Shown here: one piece after another, positions 16,871-25,968 of the stretch
How positions within the stretch are numbered: position 1 is the stretch's first letter
Layout of the letters: each line of letters starts with the position of its first letter
Source: an uncultured Lachnospiraceae bacterium
Lineage (GTDB): Bacteria > Bacillota > Clostridia > Lachnospirales > Lachnospiraceae
DNA: 64,000 nt
Assembly (NCBI GenBank): GCA_959022495.1
Contig: CAUEYX010000006.1
Span: forward strand, 62,001-126,000
Direction of reading: 5' to 3'
Program-made: the position numbers and the translations under genes
Notes under the pieces: model-generated
Database searches by the model: none
What the model saw: the letters and a program-made list of their open reading frames with translations, nothing else
What the model was told of the DNA's origin: nothing

Positions 16871-18313
16871 TTAGAATTTTTTCCATGTATCTCTTACAAA
16901 AAGTAAAAGCAGTGGGAATATTTCCAGGCGCCCCGCCAGCATATCAAATATAAGCACCATCTTCGCGCCGCCTGAAAATATGGAAAAGTTCTGTGTCGGC
17001 CCCACAAGCTCCAGCCCGGGACCAATATTGTTCAGTGTCGCCGCTACTCCCGTAAAGTTTGTAATCAGGTCATGCCCGTCAAATCCCACTAAAAGTACAG
17101 AAAAAACAAAGATCAGGACATATGCCATAATAAATACATTCGTCGCGCGTACAGTCTCATGCTCCAGCAGATGACCGTCAAGCTGTAATTTTTTAAGGCT
17201 CCTCGGATGAAGCAGCGTGTGAAGTTCCTTTTTCACTGTTTTTAACAGGATCACAATACGGGAAACCTTAATTCCTCCACCCGTGCTGCCTGCGCACGCA
17301 CCCACAAACATCAGGAGGACGAGAATCGTCTTTGACACTTCCGGCCATAGATTAAAGTCTGTTGTCGCATATCCAGTCGTTGTTATAATTGATCCCACCT
17401 GGAATGCTGCCTGCTGTATGGCCACCCAGATTGAACCATAGCTGTCTTTTATCATAACTGCTATAATACCGATAGATGCCACAATAATCAAAAAATACGC
17501 GCGAACTTCTTCCATAGAAAAAGCCTGTTTAAACTTTTTGCGCAGAATCAGGAAATAAGCGCTGAAATTCACTCCAAACAAAATCATGAATATCGTCACC
17601 ACTACCTGAAGATAGGCTGAATATCCAGCCATACTATCATTCTTAATCCCAAATCCTCCTGTCCCGGCCGTACCAAAGCTGATTGTAAGCGCATCAAAAA
17701 GAGGCATCCTTCCGACCAGAAGAAAGAGAATCTCCACAAGTGTCATTACAATATAAATCAGATATAAGATCTTCGCTGTGGAACGCACTGTCGGCACCAG
17801 CTTATTTACAGAAGGGCCGGGGCTTTCTGCTTTCATCAAGTTCATATGGGAACCGCTTCCCTTTACATGGATGATAGAAAGAAGAAACACAAGAACACCC
17901 ATTCCACCAATCCAATGTGTAAAACTTCGCCAGAATATTACACATTTCGGCAATACTTCCACATCTGCCAAAACACTTGCGCCTGTTGTTGTAAATCCAG
18001 AGACTGTCTCAAAAAGGGCATCAATCGGATCTGTGATGGAACCTGTCATAAGGAAAGGAATACTTCCCATTACACTAAGGACAATCCAGCTCAAAGCAAC
18101 CGCCACAAATCCTTCTTTTACATAAAATATTTTATTCTCCGGTTTTTTGTAAAGGAAAAGCCCTCCCAGAATAAGGCAGAGGGCGGCCGATATAACAAAC
18201 GCCCATCCTCCCCGTTCCTGATAAATCAGCGCGACAATACATGGAAGGGCCATAAAAGCTCCCTCAGCGACAAGGACATATCCTATGATATGTCTTACAA
18301 TTGAAAAATTCAT
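16871..18313 (-). CDS. trkH: Potassium uptake protein TrkH family
   Basis: This ion-translocating subunit of the Trk/Ktr potassium system has 480 aa and the four-fold repeat of membrane-pore-membrane units. Selectivity-loop glycines are visible in ETVSGFTTTGASVL, FGTAGTGGFGIKND, ITTTGYATTDFNLW and VAATLNNIGPG. A helix hairpin ends the protein. It lies 18 bp downstream of trkA, its regulatory partner. Confidence 0.93.
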   Translation of the reverse strand: MNFSIVRHIIGYVLVAEGAFMALPCIVALIYQERGGWAFVISAALCLILGGLFLYKKPENKIFYVKEGFVAVALSWIVLSVMGSIPFLMTGSITDPIDALFETVSGFTTTGASVLADVEVLPKCVIFWRSFTHWIGGMGVLVFLLSIIHVKGSGSHMNLMKAESPGPSVNKLVPTVRSTAKILYLIYIVMTLVEILFLLVGRMPLFDALTISFGTAGTGGFGIKNDSMAGYSAYLQVVVTIFMILFGVNFSAYFLILRKKFKQAFSMEEVRAYFLIIVASIGIIAVMIKDSYGSIWVAIQQAAFQVGSIITTTGYATTDFNLWPEVSKTILVLLMFVGACAGSTGGGIKVSRIVILLKTVKKELHTLLHPRSLKKLQLDGHLLEHETVRATNVFIMAYVLIFVFSVLLVGFDGHDLITNFTGVAATLNNIGPGLELVGPTQNFSIFSGGAKMVLIFDMLAGRLEIFPLLLLFVRDTWKKF

Positions 18314-18331
18314 CTCATCCCCCCGCCAGGC

Positions 18332-19696
18332 TTACCTGGCATTGTACAATATATCCGTTAAATCATTCAGGCCTCTTTCCGTCGTAACTACAACAACCGT
18401 ATCTCCCGGCTGTATTACATCCTGTCCACGCGGTATATTTACAACTCCATTCCTGTTAATCGAAGCAATCAGCAGATTATCTTTTAATTTTAATTCCATC
18501 AGAGGAACTCCTGTTACAGCAGAATGTTCCCTCACCGCGAATTCCAAAGCTTCTGCCTGTCCGTCCAAAATGTGATACAGTGTCTCAACATTACTGCTCA
18601 GGGAATCGCCCATTGCCCTTACATACTGGAGAATATAGTCCGCCGTTATGTATTTCGGATGGATTACACTTCCAAGATCTAAGCCGTCCACAATATCGTC
18701 AAAGGCGATCCTGTTTACCTTGGTAATGATCTTCGCCTGTGAGATCTTTTTTGCGAACAGGCTTAAAAGAATATTCTCTTCATCCATATTCGTCAGAGTG
18801 ACAAAAGACTCCGCCTTTGCCAAACCTTCCTCCAAAAGAAGGTTCTTATCTGTGCCGTCTCCACATATGACGGTCACTGATGGCAGAAGCTCGCTGATCT
18901 CTTCACACCGCTCTCTGCTGAGCTCAATCAGACTCACCCGGATTCTCATATCTGAGAGCAGGCACGCAAGATAATATCCAAGTGTTCCTCCACCCACGAT
19001 CAGCGCGTTTTTCACCTGATGGGTATGAACGCCGATCTTCTTAAAGAACAGTGCAGAATTTTTAGGTGTAGCCATAATTGACACAAAATCCAGATCTCTC
19101 AGTACAAAATTCCCGGAAGGGATATACACTTCTTCCCCTCTTTCAACACCGCATATCAGCACATCACAGCGCAGTTTGTCCATGATTTCTGCCACGGTCA
19201 TCCCGCCCAGTCCAAACTCCGGAAGCAGCTTGAACTTTAAAAGTTCTACTCTTCCCTTAGCAAATGTATCCAGTTTAATTGCCGATGGGAAGCGGAGCAG
19301 CCGTGATATCTCTGTCGCAGCCGCTAATTCAGGATTAATAATCATGGAAATCCCAAGCCTTTTCCTGATAAAATGAAGTTCTCTGTGATAAACCGGGTTT
19401 CTCACACGGGCAATGGTATGACAATTACTAACCTTCTTTGCAATCAGACAGCAAAGAAGATTTAATTCATCGGACCCTGTGACAGCGATCAAAATATCCG
19501 CATCCTCTACTCCTGCCTCAGAAAGCACATGAATACTCGAACCATTTCCACACATTCCCATAACATCGAAATTCTCAGATAACTGCTGTATCTTCTGAGG
19601 ATTCTTATCAATCAAAATCAGCTCGTGATCCTCCTCGCAAAGTTCCTCTGCCAGAGTGCTGCCGACTTTTCCACACCCTACAATAATGATCTTCAT
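18332..19696 (-). CDS. trkA: Trk system regulatory protein TrkA (two RCK units)
   Basis: This cytosolic NAD(H)-binding gating ring gates TrkH. It has two tandem TrkA-N/TrkA-C units: the first Rossmann loop GCGKVGSTLAEEL at residues 8-20 and the second GGGTLGYYLACLL near residue 235, each followed by an RCK-C subdomain. The start is ATG at 19696 with GGAGG upstream; the upstream in-frame extension lies in a structured leader. Length 454 aa, normal. It is followed by trkH. Confidence 0.94.
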   Translation of the reverse strand: MKIIIVGCGKVGSTLAEELCEEDHELILIDKNPQKIQQLSENFDVMGMCGNGSSIHVLSEAGVEDADILIAVTGSDELNLLCCLIAKKVSNCHTIARVRNPVYHRELHFIRKRLGISMIINPELAAATEISRLLRFPSAIKLDTFAKGRVELLKFKLLPEFGLGGMTVAEIMDKLRCDVLICGVERGEEVYIPSGNFVLRDLDFVSIMATPKNSALFFKKIGVHTHQVKNALIVGGGTLGYYLACLLSDMRIRVSLIELSRERCEEISELLPSVTVICGDGTDKNLLLEEGLAKAESFVTLTNMDEENILLSLFAKKISQAKIITKVNRIAFDDIVDGLDLGSVIHPKYITADYILQYVRAMGDSLSSNVETLYHILDGQAEALEFAVREHSAVTGVPLMELKLKDNLLIASINRNGVVNIPRGQDVIQPGDTVVVVTTERGLNDLTDILYNAR

Positions 19697-19809
19697 ATCT
19701 CCTCCGGCGTATATCGAACGATATACAAAAAGAATTATTTTATTGTTTTTTTCAAAATTCCAGCGCCAGTACACGAAAAGAATCCTGCGATCTTTTCCAC
19801 TGACGCTAG
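19697..19809 (-). promoter_or_regulatory. Structured 5' leader of trkA
   Basis: Between the predicted start point and the trkA ATG lie two hairpins on the minus strand. The first (19760-19809) has an 11-bp outer stem, with only G-U wobbles as imperfections, and an inner 7-bp stem. It begins at about +1 of the predicted transcript. The second (19709-19726) is an 18-nt palindrome (GTATATC paired with GATATAC) directly upstream of the ribosome site. No known riboswitch consensus was recognised. Confidence 0.55.
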
Positions 19810-19813
19810 AGAT

Positions 19814-19841
19814 ATTATATCACCTATTTTTTTATATGCAA
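19814..19841 (-). promoter_or_regulatory. Sigma-A-like promoter of trkA-trkH
   Basis: On the minus strand, TTGCAT (19836-19841), a 16-nt spacer and TATAAT (19814-19819), about 118 nt upstream of the trkA start codon. Confidence 0.7.
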
Positions 19842-19868
19842 CTGTTAGTTTAAAACACGTACACTATC

Positions 19869-20054
19869 TTAACACTCATTCATCTTCTCTTCAATATACT
19901 CTTCGCTGGCACGCAGCGAAGCGCTTATCTTTGAACTTTTTCTTAATGCCGGATACTCCATATCTGATACACTTTTTGAAGGCCGCATCAAAGCCGCCGC
20001 CCAGATCAGCCCTGTCAGTTCGCCCACTTGCAAATAGCACCTTTTCCATCTCAT
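19869..20054 (-). CDS. Small hypothetical protein downstream of the Nudix gene
   Basis: This 61-codon reading begins 8 bp after the Nudix stop, with AAAAGG before its ATG. It contains GELTGLIWAAALMRPSKS and DMEYPALRKS and ends with a charged EEYIEEKMNEC. I do not recognise it. A second, overlapping ATG five bases further in gives a 52-codon alternative in another frame. The position directly behind the Nudix gene and the ribosome site are the only support. Confidence 0.4.
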   Translation of the reverse strand: MRWKRCYLQVGELTGLIWAAALMRPSKSVSDMEYPALRKSSKISASLRASEEYIEEKMNEC

Positions 20055-20062
20055 GGACCTTT

Positions 20063-20608
20063 TTACTGCTGCCTCTCTTTTGACATCGTCAGAAGAATAC
20101 CGATTACTGTTTTCGCGTCATCAATCTTTCCCGCTTTGACAAGTTGAAATGCTTCTTCCAAAGGTATCCATTCCTTCTCGATATCTGCCTCCTCATTTTC
20201 CCGCGCAAATTCGGGCACATCGGTCAGCCCCTTCGCTAGAAACACATAAGTCCGCTCTGTTGTCCAGCCTGCTGAATTTAAGAACAGCGTCAGCTGCTCA
20301 ACGGAACCCGCGGACAAATCGGTCTCCTCCCGCAGTTCCCGCAGCGCGGTCTCCTCCGGCCTCTCACCGTCCACATCCATACGCCCCGCGGGGATCTCCC
20401 ATACAGGACGCCCCATTGGATGACGGTACTGGCTGATAAGAAGTATCCGATTCTTGTCGTCCATCGCGACAATCCCTACAGCATCACTTGCCATCGCTGT
20501 CTCCCGGATAAAAGGCTCCCCGTCTCCGCGGGTCAGTTGATCGCGGCGTATGGAAGTGATTTTACCTTTATACACCACATCACTTTCTAAAACTTCCGGT
20601 ATAATCAT
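20063..20608 (-). CDS. Nudix hydrolase (ADP-ribose pyrophosphatase type)
   Basis: This 181-aa hydrolase of nucleoside diphosphate derivatives has the Nudix box at about residues 82-104: GERPEETALRELREETDL, with D instead of the final G. The preceding WEIPAGRMD and ISQYRHPMGRPV, and the later ERTYVFLAKGL, match the NudF/ADP-ribose pyrophosphatase subgroup. The start at 20608 (MIIPEVLES) has AAGGATGGGG in front; readings further upstream overlap the C-terminal codons of the CotH gene. Confidence 0.88.
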   Translation of the reverse strand: MIIPEVLESDVVYKGKITSIRRDQLTRGDGEPFIRETAMASDAVGIVAMDDKNRILLISQYRHPMGRPVWEIPAGRMDVDGERPEETALRELREETDLSAGSVEQLTLFLNSAGWTTERTYVFLAKGLTDVPEFARENEEADIEKEWIPLEEAFQLVKAGKIDDAKTVIGILLTMSKERQQ

Positions 20609-20622
20609 ATAACCCCATCCTT

Positions 20623-23403
20623 TCAGCGTTTTTTCTTCCTGTATCCCAGCGTAAGAACTGCCCCTGCTGCCAGGACTGCTGATATTATCCACAAGAACGG
20701 CAGCGTTGTATCTCCGGTCTTTATGCTGTCTGCTCCTTCTGTCCGGACATCCGCATTGTCTTTGCCGCCATCTGATATATTCTGCTTATCATCCGGCCTG
20801 TCCTGGCTGCTGTCTCCTGTTGACGGATCGCCGGAAGGAGTGTCTTCCGATGGTTTGTCCACCGACGGGTCGTCTTCTGATGGTTGATCCACTACCGGAT
20901 CATCTTCAGACGGATCGTCTTCTTTTTTATCAACAGTAACCGTCACTGTGGCAGAGAATCCTTTATAGCTTACCGTCAGTTCCTGGCTTCCTGCCTGCTC
21001 CCCGTCATAGCCGCTGATCTCATAGTCTGTGATCTCTTCTTCGCTTCCGTCACTGTAAACGGCCAGAACAGACATCCCCTCTGGAGAGAACGCCTCCCCC
21101 TGAATATATTCTGTCTTGTCAGGCTCTGCCGCAATCCGTATACCGGTGAGCGCTTTCACCTTGACAATGAATGTATCGGAATATTCTCCGTATGTAACTG
21201 TGATCGTATTGTCCCCTGCCTCTCCCGTGAAGCCGGAAACCGATGCGTCTGCTGTTACATTTTCCCTTGCCCCGCTTTCTCTGACCGCATATACCGCAAA
21301 CCCGGTCAGGTCGAGTTCCTCACCCGCGAGATACTCTGACTTGTCCGGCTTCTGGATTTCGATGCCTGTAACACGGTCCGTTTTTTCCGTTTCACGGATA
21401 GTGACGTAACCTTTGGTAATGACCTGTCCATCCAAACCCAGGATCTTTGCCTCGATCACATCTTTCTCTCCCGCTGAAGCGGTAAGGCTTTCTGCCGGGA
21501 TCACATATTCTGCCTTTCCTGCTGTAAGATCCAGAATATCTGCTGATATTCCATTGACATAAAGCCGCGCTTTCTGAGCCCCGGAAGCCGTTGTCTGCAC
21601 CTTTAGTGTCACATCCCTTCCGTCCTCAGTCAGAACAGACGCAGATGCATTCTCTGAAATATTATCGTTTTCAAGCGCCTCTCCAAGATCATTCTCCAGG
21701 CTGAACACGAGATTCCCGGCGCTGGTATATCCCGAGAGAGAAGCCAGAACACTTTCTTCTGTCTTAAACTGCGTATCCAGCCAGTCAATATGGGTGTTCA
21801 TCCATGTTTTAAATGTATTCATCCCTGCTGTAAAACCGCCTTTATACGGCCAGAGACTTTCATTGGCCGCGCCGGACCATTTTAGGAGCTGCCGGCTGCT
21901 GTCTATGGTGCCCCCGTCCCTGATTACATCTTCTATCAGGCTGCCGCGGATCTCCCAGTATCTCTCCTGGGCTTTCAGAACAAAGTACGGATCATGGATC
22001 AGATCCTTGTACCACATATCTGCCTGTGCATTTCGGGAAAAATCCTTCGTCGCCCAGCCATTCGTCTTTCCGGTATCTCCTTCGCCGCCGGAGCTGTAAT
22101 CCATATCCCACAGCGGACCCATCTTCATCAGTCCGTCAAGATCCTGATACATATAGGTGCTCTTCTTATTGATCTCTTCATTGTAAAATATCTCATTGAG
22201 CAGCCAGTAATCGACAAGCGAATCGAAATCAAACAGCTCTGAATAATGAAGTTCCTCTCCTTCATATTCCGCAGTGTAATCCTCTGACTGCACTGCATCC
22301 TCAAACGCCTGTATATACCCGGCAAGATAATCCATCATATCGGTATTCGTATACGCGAACTCCGGTGTATTGACCATGATCGGCTGGCCGCTGTCAGTCC
22401 TGAATTTGGACAATTCATCATAATATTCGTCCAGTTCAAGGATGAAGCCCCCTGTTATATCCGGGATATCGATGTAATCCTCTACCTGATATTCTTTCCC
22501 GTCATAAGAAACTGTTCCGCTGGTCACCCATGACAGATCTTCTGCCATCATGTCCTCCAGGTCACCGGAATCATCCATGCCCTCCGCATCGGCTATCTCA
22601 GAAGCCGCATCCTCCGCCAGGGATTCCCAGTCAAAAATATCTACCCTGCCGCCGGAAACCCGGATCTGCTCACAGAATTGGTAGTTGCCCACATATGTAC
22701 CGTTCATGACGACGTCCACCCAGACAGTCTCCATATGAGGCATCCCGAGCTCCCCCGACAGATCATAGGCAATGGTATTGCGCATCAGGCTTGGGTCGGA
22801 ATAATTCGCAAGGAGCACCCAGTGTTTATTCTTCCCCATATCCATGATGTTGGTGCTCTTGTCCAGTTTCAGCTTATAGGGCTTCTTCGGCATCCCCCAT
22901 GTGGAATTGCCGCGTCCTTTGATCTCAAGCTTTCCGCTGTACAGCGTCGTCTCCTCCGGATCATAATCCGCATTGCCCTGCATCCGCATCTCACCGTCGA
23001 TGTAGTTGTCCTTGCTCGTGACAGGAACTCCGCCCTCGGTATCAATATAGACGACCGGGAGGTTGCTGAAATACATCTCCGCCTCCGCGGTATCTCCTCC
23101 GGATGTAACCTCAACCCGGATCATATTCTCCAGATCGCTTTCCTGAGGGATATAGCTGTTTTTCGTATTCTCCTGCAGTCTGCCGCCCACATACCACTTG
23201 TAGGTACAGTCCGCTCCCCCGGTGACTTTCGTCTCCAGCTCTTCCCCTGCCTGAGCATACGCGTTTACAAAGGAGACCTCCAGCCGGTCTGTCTCTGCGT
23301 TTCCCACCGGTTCTTCTGCCCACGTACTGACTGGAAAAACGGCGCATAAAAATGCTCCTGTCAATGCCAGGGCTGCTGCTTTTTTCAAACTTTTTCCTCT
23401 CAT
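20623..23403 (-). CDS. CotH-kinase-family surface protein with Ig-like domains
   Basis: This secreted 926-aa protein has a signal peptide (residues 1-29, ending TWAEE) and an N-terminal Ig-like region. A CotH kinase-like domain (about 105-500) shows GRGNSTWGMPKKPYKLKLDK and the metal-site-like GPLWDMDYSSGG. A stalk follows, with two bacterial Ig-like group-3 repeats (SEYLAGEELDLTGFAV and TEYIQGEAFSPEGMSV), and then an Asp/Ser/Pro-rich linker of PSEDDP-type repeats. The C-terminus (IKTGDTTLPFLW, hydrophobic helix, KKKR) looks like a sortase-type anchor without a canonical LPxTG. CotH proteins phosphorylate spore-coat proteins in Bacillus; the substrate here is unknown. It has its own promoter. 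Confidence 0.88.
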   Translation of the reverse strand: MRGKSLKKAAALALTGAFLCAVFPVSTWAEEPVGNAETDRLEVSFVNAYAQAGEELETKVTGGADCTYKWYVGGRLQENTKNSYIPQESDLENMIRVEVTSGGDTAEAEMYFSNLPVVYIDTEGGVPVTSKDNYIDGEMRMQGNADYDPEETTLYSGKLEIKGRGNSTWGMPKKPYKLKLDKSTNIMDMGKNKHWVLLANYSDPSLMRNTIAYDLSGELGMPHMETVWVDVVMNGTYVGNYQFCEQIRVSGGRVDIFDWESLAEDAASEIADAEGMDDSGDLEDMMAEDLSWVTSGTVSYDGKEYQVEDYIDIPDITGGFILELDEYYDELSKFRTDSGQPIMVNTPEFAYTNTDMMDYLAGYIQAFEDAVQSEDYTAEYEGEELHYSELFDFDSLVDYWLLNEIFYNEEINKKSTYMYQDLDGLMKMGPLWDMDYSSGGEGDTGKTNGWATKDFSRNAQADMWYKDLIHDPYFVLKAQERYWEIRGSLIEDVIRDGGTIDSSRQLLKWSGAANESLWPYKGGFTAGMNTFKTWMNTHIDWLDTQFKTEESVLASLSGYTSAGNLVFSLENDLGEALENDNISENASASVLTEDGRDVTLKVQTTASGAQKARLYVNGISADILDLTAGKAEYVIPAESLTASAGEKDVIEAKILGLDGQVITKGYVTIRETEKTDRVTGIEIQKPDKSEYLAGEELDLTGFAVYAVRESGARENVTADASVSGFTGEAGDNTITVTYGEYSDTFIVKVKALTGIRIAAEPDKTEYIQGEAFSPEGMSVLAVYSDGSEEEITDYEISGYDGEQAGSQELTVSYKGFSATVTVTVDKKEDDPSEDDPVVDQPSEDDPSVDKPSEDTPSGDPSTGDSSQDRPDDKQNISDGGKDNADVRTEGADSIKTGDTTLPFLWIISAVLAAGAVLTLGYRKKKR

Positions 23404-23441
23404 CTTTTATCCCCCATTTCTGCTAAAGATATAACATCTCT

Positions 23442-23470
23442 ATTATAACATCTGCCAGGCATTCTGTCAT
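23442..23470 (-). promoter_or_regulatory. Sigma-A-like promoter of the CotH-family gene
   Basis: On the minus strand, ATGACA (23465-23470; 5 of 6 to TTGACA), a 17-nt spacer and TATAAT (23442-23447), 39 nt before the start codon. A short tandem repeat of a 17-nt unit (TTTAAATACCATCTTTT type) lies just upstream, between pepT and this promoter. Confidence 0.7.
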
Positions 23471-23506
23471 TTTAAATACCATCTTTTTAAATACCATCTT
23501 TTCCGA

Positions 23507-24757
23507 TCATTCCATTGGCTTTCGGTTTTTGAAATATGATTCCCCGGCATAGATTTTAACAAGTTCCAGCGCCACATCACATGCCGCCTCCATGCCTTCC
23601 ACCGTGATATGTTCATACGGCCCGTGATACCCGTGACCGCCAGTACCCAGATTCGGACATGGCAGCCCTTTAAAACTGAGCTGTGCGCCGTCCGTCCCTC
23701 CCCGGATTGGAAGAGTCAGAGGTGTCACGCCTGCATTCCTGCACGCTTTCTCTGCATGTTCGATCAGATGCATGTGACCGGAAATGATCTCTGACATATT
23801 TCGGTACTGATCTGTAATTGTAAGCTCTACAGTACCACGTCCCCATTTCAAGTTCATATTTTTTGCAATTTCCCGCAAAATGTCTTTACGCCGGTTAAAG
23901 TTCTCCGCATCGTGGTCTCGGATCATATAGTCCAGAACCGCTTCTGCCACGTCTCCCCTCATCTCTGTAAGATGATAAAATCCTTCGTATCCTTCCGTAT
24001 CCCGAGGTGTTTCCCCCGCCGGAAGAAGAGAGTTCATCTCCATAGCAATTAACGCCGCATTGACCATGACATTTTTTGCGGAGCCGGGATGTACATTGAC
24101 CCCTTTGATAACAAAACGCGCTTTACACGCGTTGAAATTCTCATACTGGATCTCACCTTCTGTGCCACCGTCCAGCGTATAAGCAAAATCTGCGGCGAAT
24201 TCTTCCAGGTCAAAATATGCCGCGCCCATTCCGATCTCCTCATCTGGTGTAAATGCAATGGAGACCGGACCGTGAGGAATATCCTCTGTGATGATCCGCT
24301 CTGCCATTGTCATAATCTCCGCAATCCCCGCCTTGTCATCTGCTCCGAGTATGGTCGTACCGTCACTGGTAATCAAGGTACGCCCCACCATACTTTTTAA
24401 ATGTGGAAACATTTCCGGTGACAGGATACGCCCGCTGGTCTCAAGAGGAAGATCCCGTCCGTTGTAGTCTTCGTGTACCACCGGGATCACTCTATGGTCA
24501 CAAAAATCCGAAACTGTATCCAGATGCGCAATGAAACCCAGCACCGGCCGGTCTTCATAACCGGGAGAAGCCGGGATGTGCGCGTAAAGGTAACACTGCG
24601 TTGTCACTTTCACATCTGTGATCCCCATGGTAAACAGCTCCCGGTGCAGGTGCTGTGCCAGCTCAAACTGGCAGGTGGCAGATGGTACCGTATCACTGTT
24701 CTCGTCACTGGGCGTCCTGATCGCGGCATATTTCATAAGCCGTTCTTTACAATTCAT
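23507..24757 (-). CDS. pepT: Peptidase T (tripeptide aminopeptidase)
   Basis: This zinc-dependent M20-family tripeptidase (416 aa) acts in the cytoplasm on peptides after uptake. The metal-binding residues are visible in GFIAHLDTVSD, GADDKAGIAEI, FTPDEEIGMGA and the late RGGTDGAQLSFKG / GTGGHGYHGPYEHI. PepT is the last core gene before the accessory region that ends at rlmH. It is followed by the CotH gene, which has its own promoter. Confidence 0.95.
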   Translation of the reverse strand: MNCKERLMKYAAIRTPSDENSDTVPSATCQFELAQHLHRELFTMGITDVKVTTQCYLYAHIPASPGYEDRPVLGFIAHLDTVSDFCDHRVIPVVHEDYNGRDLPLETSGRILSPEMFPHLKSMVGRTLITSDGTTILGADDKAGIAEIMTMAERIITEDIPHGPVSIAFTPDEEIGMGAAYFDLEEFAADFAYTLDGGTEGEIQYENFNACKARFVIKGVNVHPGSAKNVMVNAALIAMEMNSLLPAGETPRDTEGYEGFYHLTEMRGDVAEAVLDYMIRDHDAENFNRRKDILREIAKNMNLKWGRGTVELTITDQYRNMSEIISGHMHLIEHAEKACRNAGVTPLTLPIRGGTDGAQLSFKGLPCPNLGTGGHGYHGPYEHITVEGMEAACDVALELVKIYAGESYFKNRKPME

Positions 24758-24852
24758 AGTTTTTGTACTCCTTATAATCCATTAATGATAGAACTCTCTT
24801 GCTGTAAATCGCGTAAAAATATTTGATGTTACCTGGCGTCAATGGCCTTTCC

Positions 24853-25323
24853 CTAATTTCTGGAACACTTTTCTGCATCGATTGCCAATACAAGCATCAG
24901 AGCGCAAAGCACATCCTTCGGATAAAAAACGTCAATCACATAGGTGTCCGTCAGATTAAAATGCTGTTTCGAAATCACAGCTACATTTTGCCCGGTCATA
25001 TCTAATATACTGTAATTCCATTCCATAAAATCTCCTTCTATATGCCAGCCATTACAATCAATATCATATCTTGGCTTTAAGAAAGAGAATTCCTTGCTGA
25101 TGCACCCGGCGTATGTCTCACCTAAATACATTTCAAACTTTGGCAGGAATGAGAAAACAACCTCTTTTACTGTTCCGATTTCACTCCCGGTCCCGTCATA
25201 GATCTTCAGACAATGTCCCCATGACAGCTGTCCTTTCACAGTGAAAACTGTTTCTCCGGCTTCATTATAGATATCATAACTGTCAAACCAGGAGAAAAAC
25301 CTTTGTTTAAATAGTAATTTCAT
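24853..25323 (-). CDS. LURP-one/YxjI-family protein
   Basis: This 156-aa tubby-like beta-barrel of the LURP-one-related family begins MKLLFKQRFFSWFDSYDIYNE, continues with beta-strand repeats (VFTVKGQLSWGHCLKIYD, EIGTVKEVVFSFLPKFEMY) and ends in a hydrophobic helix (DVLCALMLVLAIDAEKC). The function in bacteria is unknown. It starts 2 bp after the remnant of an acetyltransferase gene and was probably co-transcribed with it when that gene was whole. Confidence 0.82.
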   Translation of the reverse strand: MKLLFKQRFFSWFDSYDIYNEAGETVFTVKGQLSWGHCLKIYDGTGSEIGTVKEVVFSFLPKFEMYLGETYAGCISKEFSFLKPRYDIDCNGWHIEGDFMEWNYSILDMTGQNVAVISKQHFNLTDTYVIDVFYPKDVLCALMLVLAIDAEKCSRN

Positions 25324-25325
25324 AA

Positions 25326-25656
25326 TTATTTTATTCCTTCCTCATTATTTATTTTTTCAACGATATCCCTGGATTTAATTGTCATCTCCACCCATGCAGG
25401 ACGGAATCCACTTTTTACCGCGTTGCGCGCAGACTTAATGTTTGACCAGGCACAGCAATAGAACGGGACCTTCCCCCTGTTCAGCGCCTCAACAGCCAGC
25501 CTGCAGCTGCAGATATTTTTTTGCATCCGGACGCTTTACGGATGCCACAATCACATTGTCATTTTTCTTAAAGTCACCTTCAGCACAATTCGCGTCAATG
25601 GCGGACTGTCTCATTGCTATTTCCAAAATATCGCGATTCGTCATATATTTGTCCAT
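25326..25656 (-). pseudogene. GNAT acetyltransferase with internal deletion
   Basis: The first 50 or so codons (from ATG 25656, MDKYMTNRDILEIAMRQSA to KRPDAKKYLQLQ) match the N-terminus of a GNAT family that is common in Lachnospiraceae. A different frame (from about 25505 down to 25326) gives the C-terminus LAVEALNRGKVPFYCCAWSN followed by KSGFRPAWVEM. The expected 150 or so residues between them, including the acetyl-CoA loop, are missing, and the halves are out of frame. The N-terminal reading stops at 25489. The junction lies at a CTGCAG repeat near 25500-25510. This is clearly a deletion remnant. Confidence 0.8.
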
Positions 25657-25705
25657 TCTTCCATAAGATTATTTTCATAATATCATCTGATATTTTATCT
25701 TACAA

Positions 25706-25741
25706 TAACAAAAAGAAACGAACGGCATAAAACCGTCCGCT
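25706..25741 (-). terminator. Terminator-like hairpin upstream of the GNAT remnant
   Basis: On the minus strand, a 9-bp stem with two G-U pairs (arms 25717-25725 and 25733-25741, 7-nt loop) is followed by TTTCTTTTTG. It would end transcripts coming from the degenerate module at 25.8-26.5 kb. The remainder of the 310-base gap holds the broken DUF3791/DUF3990 copy and nothing else I recognise. Confidence 0.55.
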
Positions 25742-25826
25742 CTGTGGTGCTCCCATATTTATTTTACAATAGTAAAAATAACCGTGATGACTGCTAATGT
25801 AAAGAACAATATGTATGATTACCGTC

Positions 25827-25930
25827 GTTCCATGATATAAAATCATATAGCAGCTCTCTTTTCTTTAACGAAATCAGTAATGTCATCGACCAGATAATCC
25901 ATTCACAACAGTGGAGTGTATCATAACACA
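25827..25930 (-). pseudogene. Broken junction copy of DUF3791 and DUF3990 genes
   Basis: The segment is a diverged copy of 31175-31290: the last ~25 codons of the DUF3791 gene (CYDTLH, then after a frameshift YLVDDITDFVKEK) and the first codons of the DUF3990 gene (MILYHGTTV). The ATGA-type overlap between the two genes is preserved as ATATGATT. Both genes are cut off on the far sides. It is a scar of the same toxin-like module that is intact at 30.3-31.4 kb. Confidence 0.7.
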
Positions 25931-25968
25931 AAAGTATCTCAAATTCTCAGTTTATCAAACTGGATTTA

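Noticed and set aside
19697..19809. c-di-AMP (ydaO-type) riboswitch before trkA
   Set aside because: The leader is too short and the conserved pseudo-symmetric core was not seen; only two simple hairpins can be supported.
22678..23349. Plus-strand ORF of 223 codons antisense to the CotH gene
   Set aside because: Shadow reading opposite the signal peptide and CotH domain.
23467..23502. CRISPR-like or regulatory tandem repeat between pepT and the CotH gene
   Set aside because: Only two copies of a 17-nt unit with no spacer; no arrays or cas genes occur in the window.
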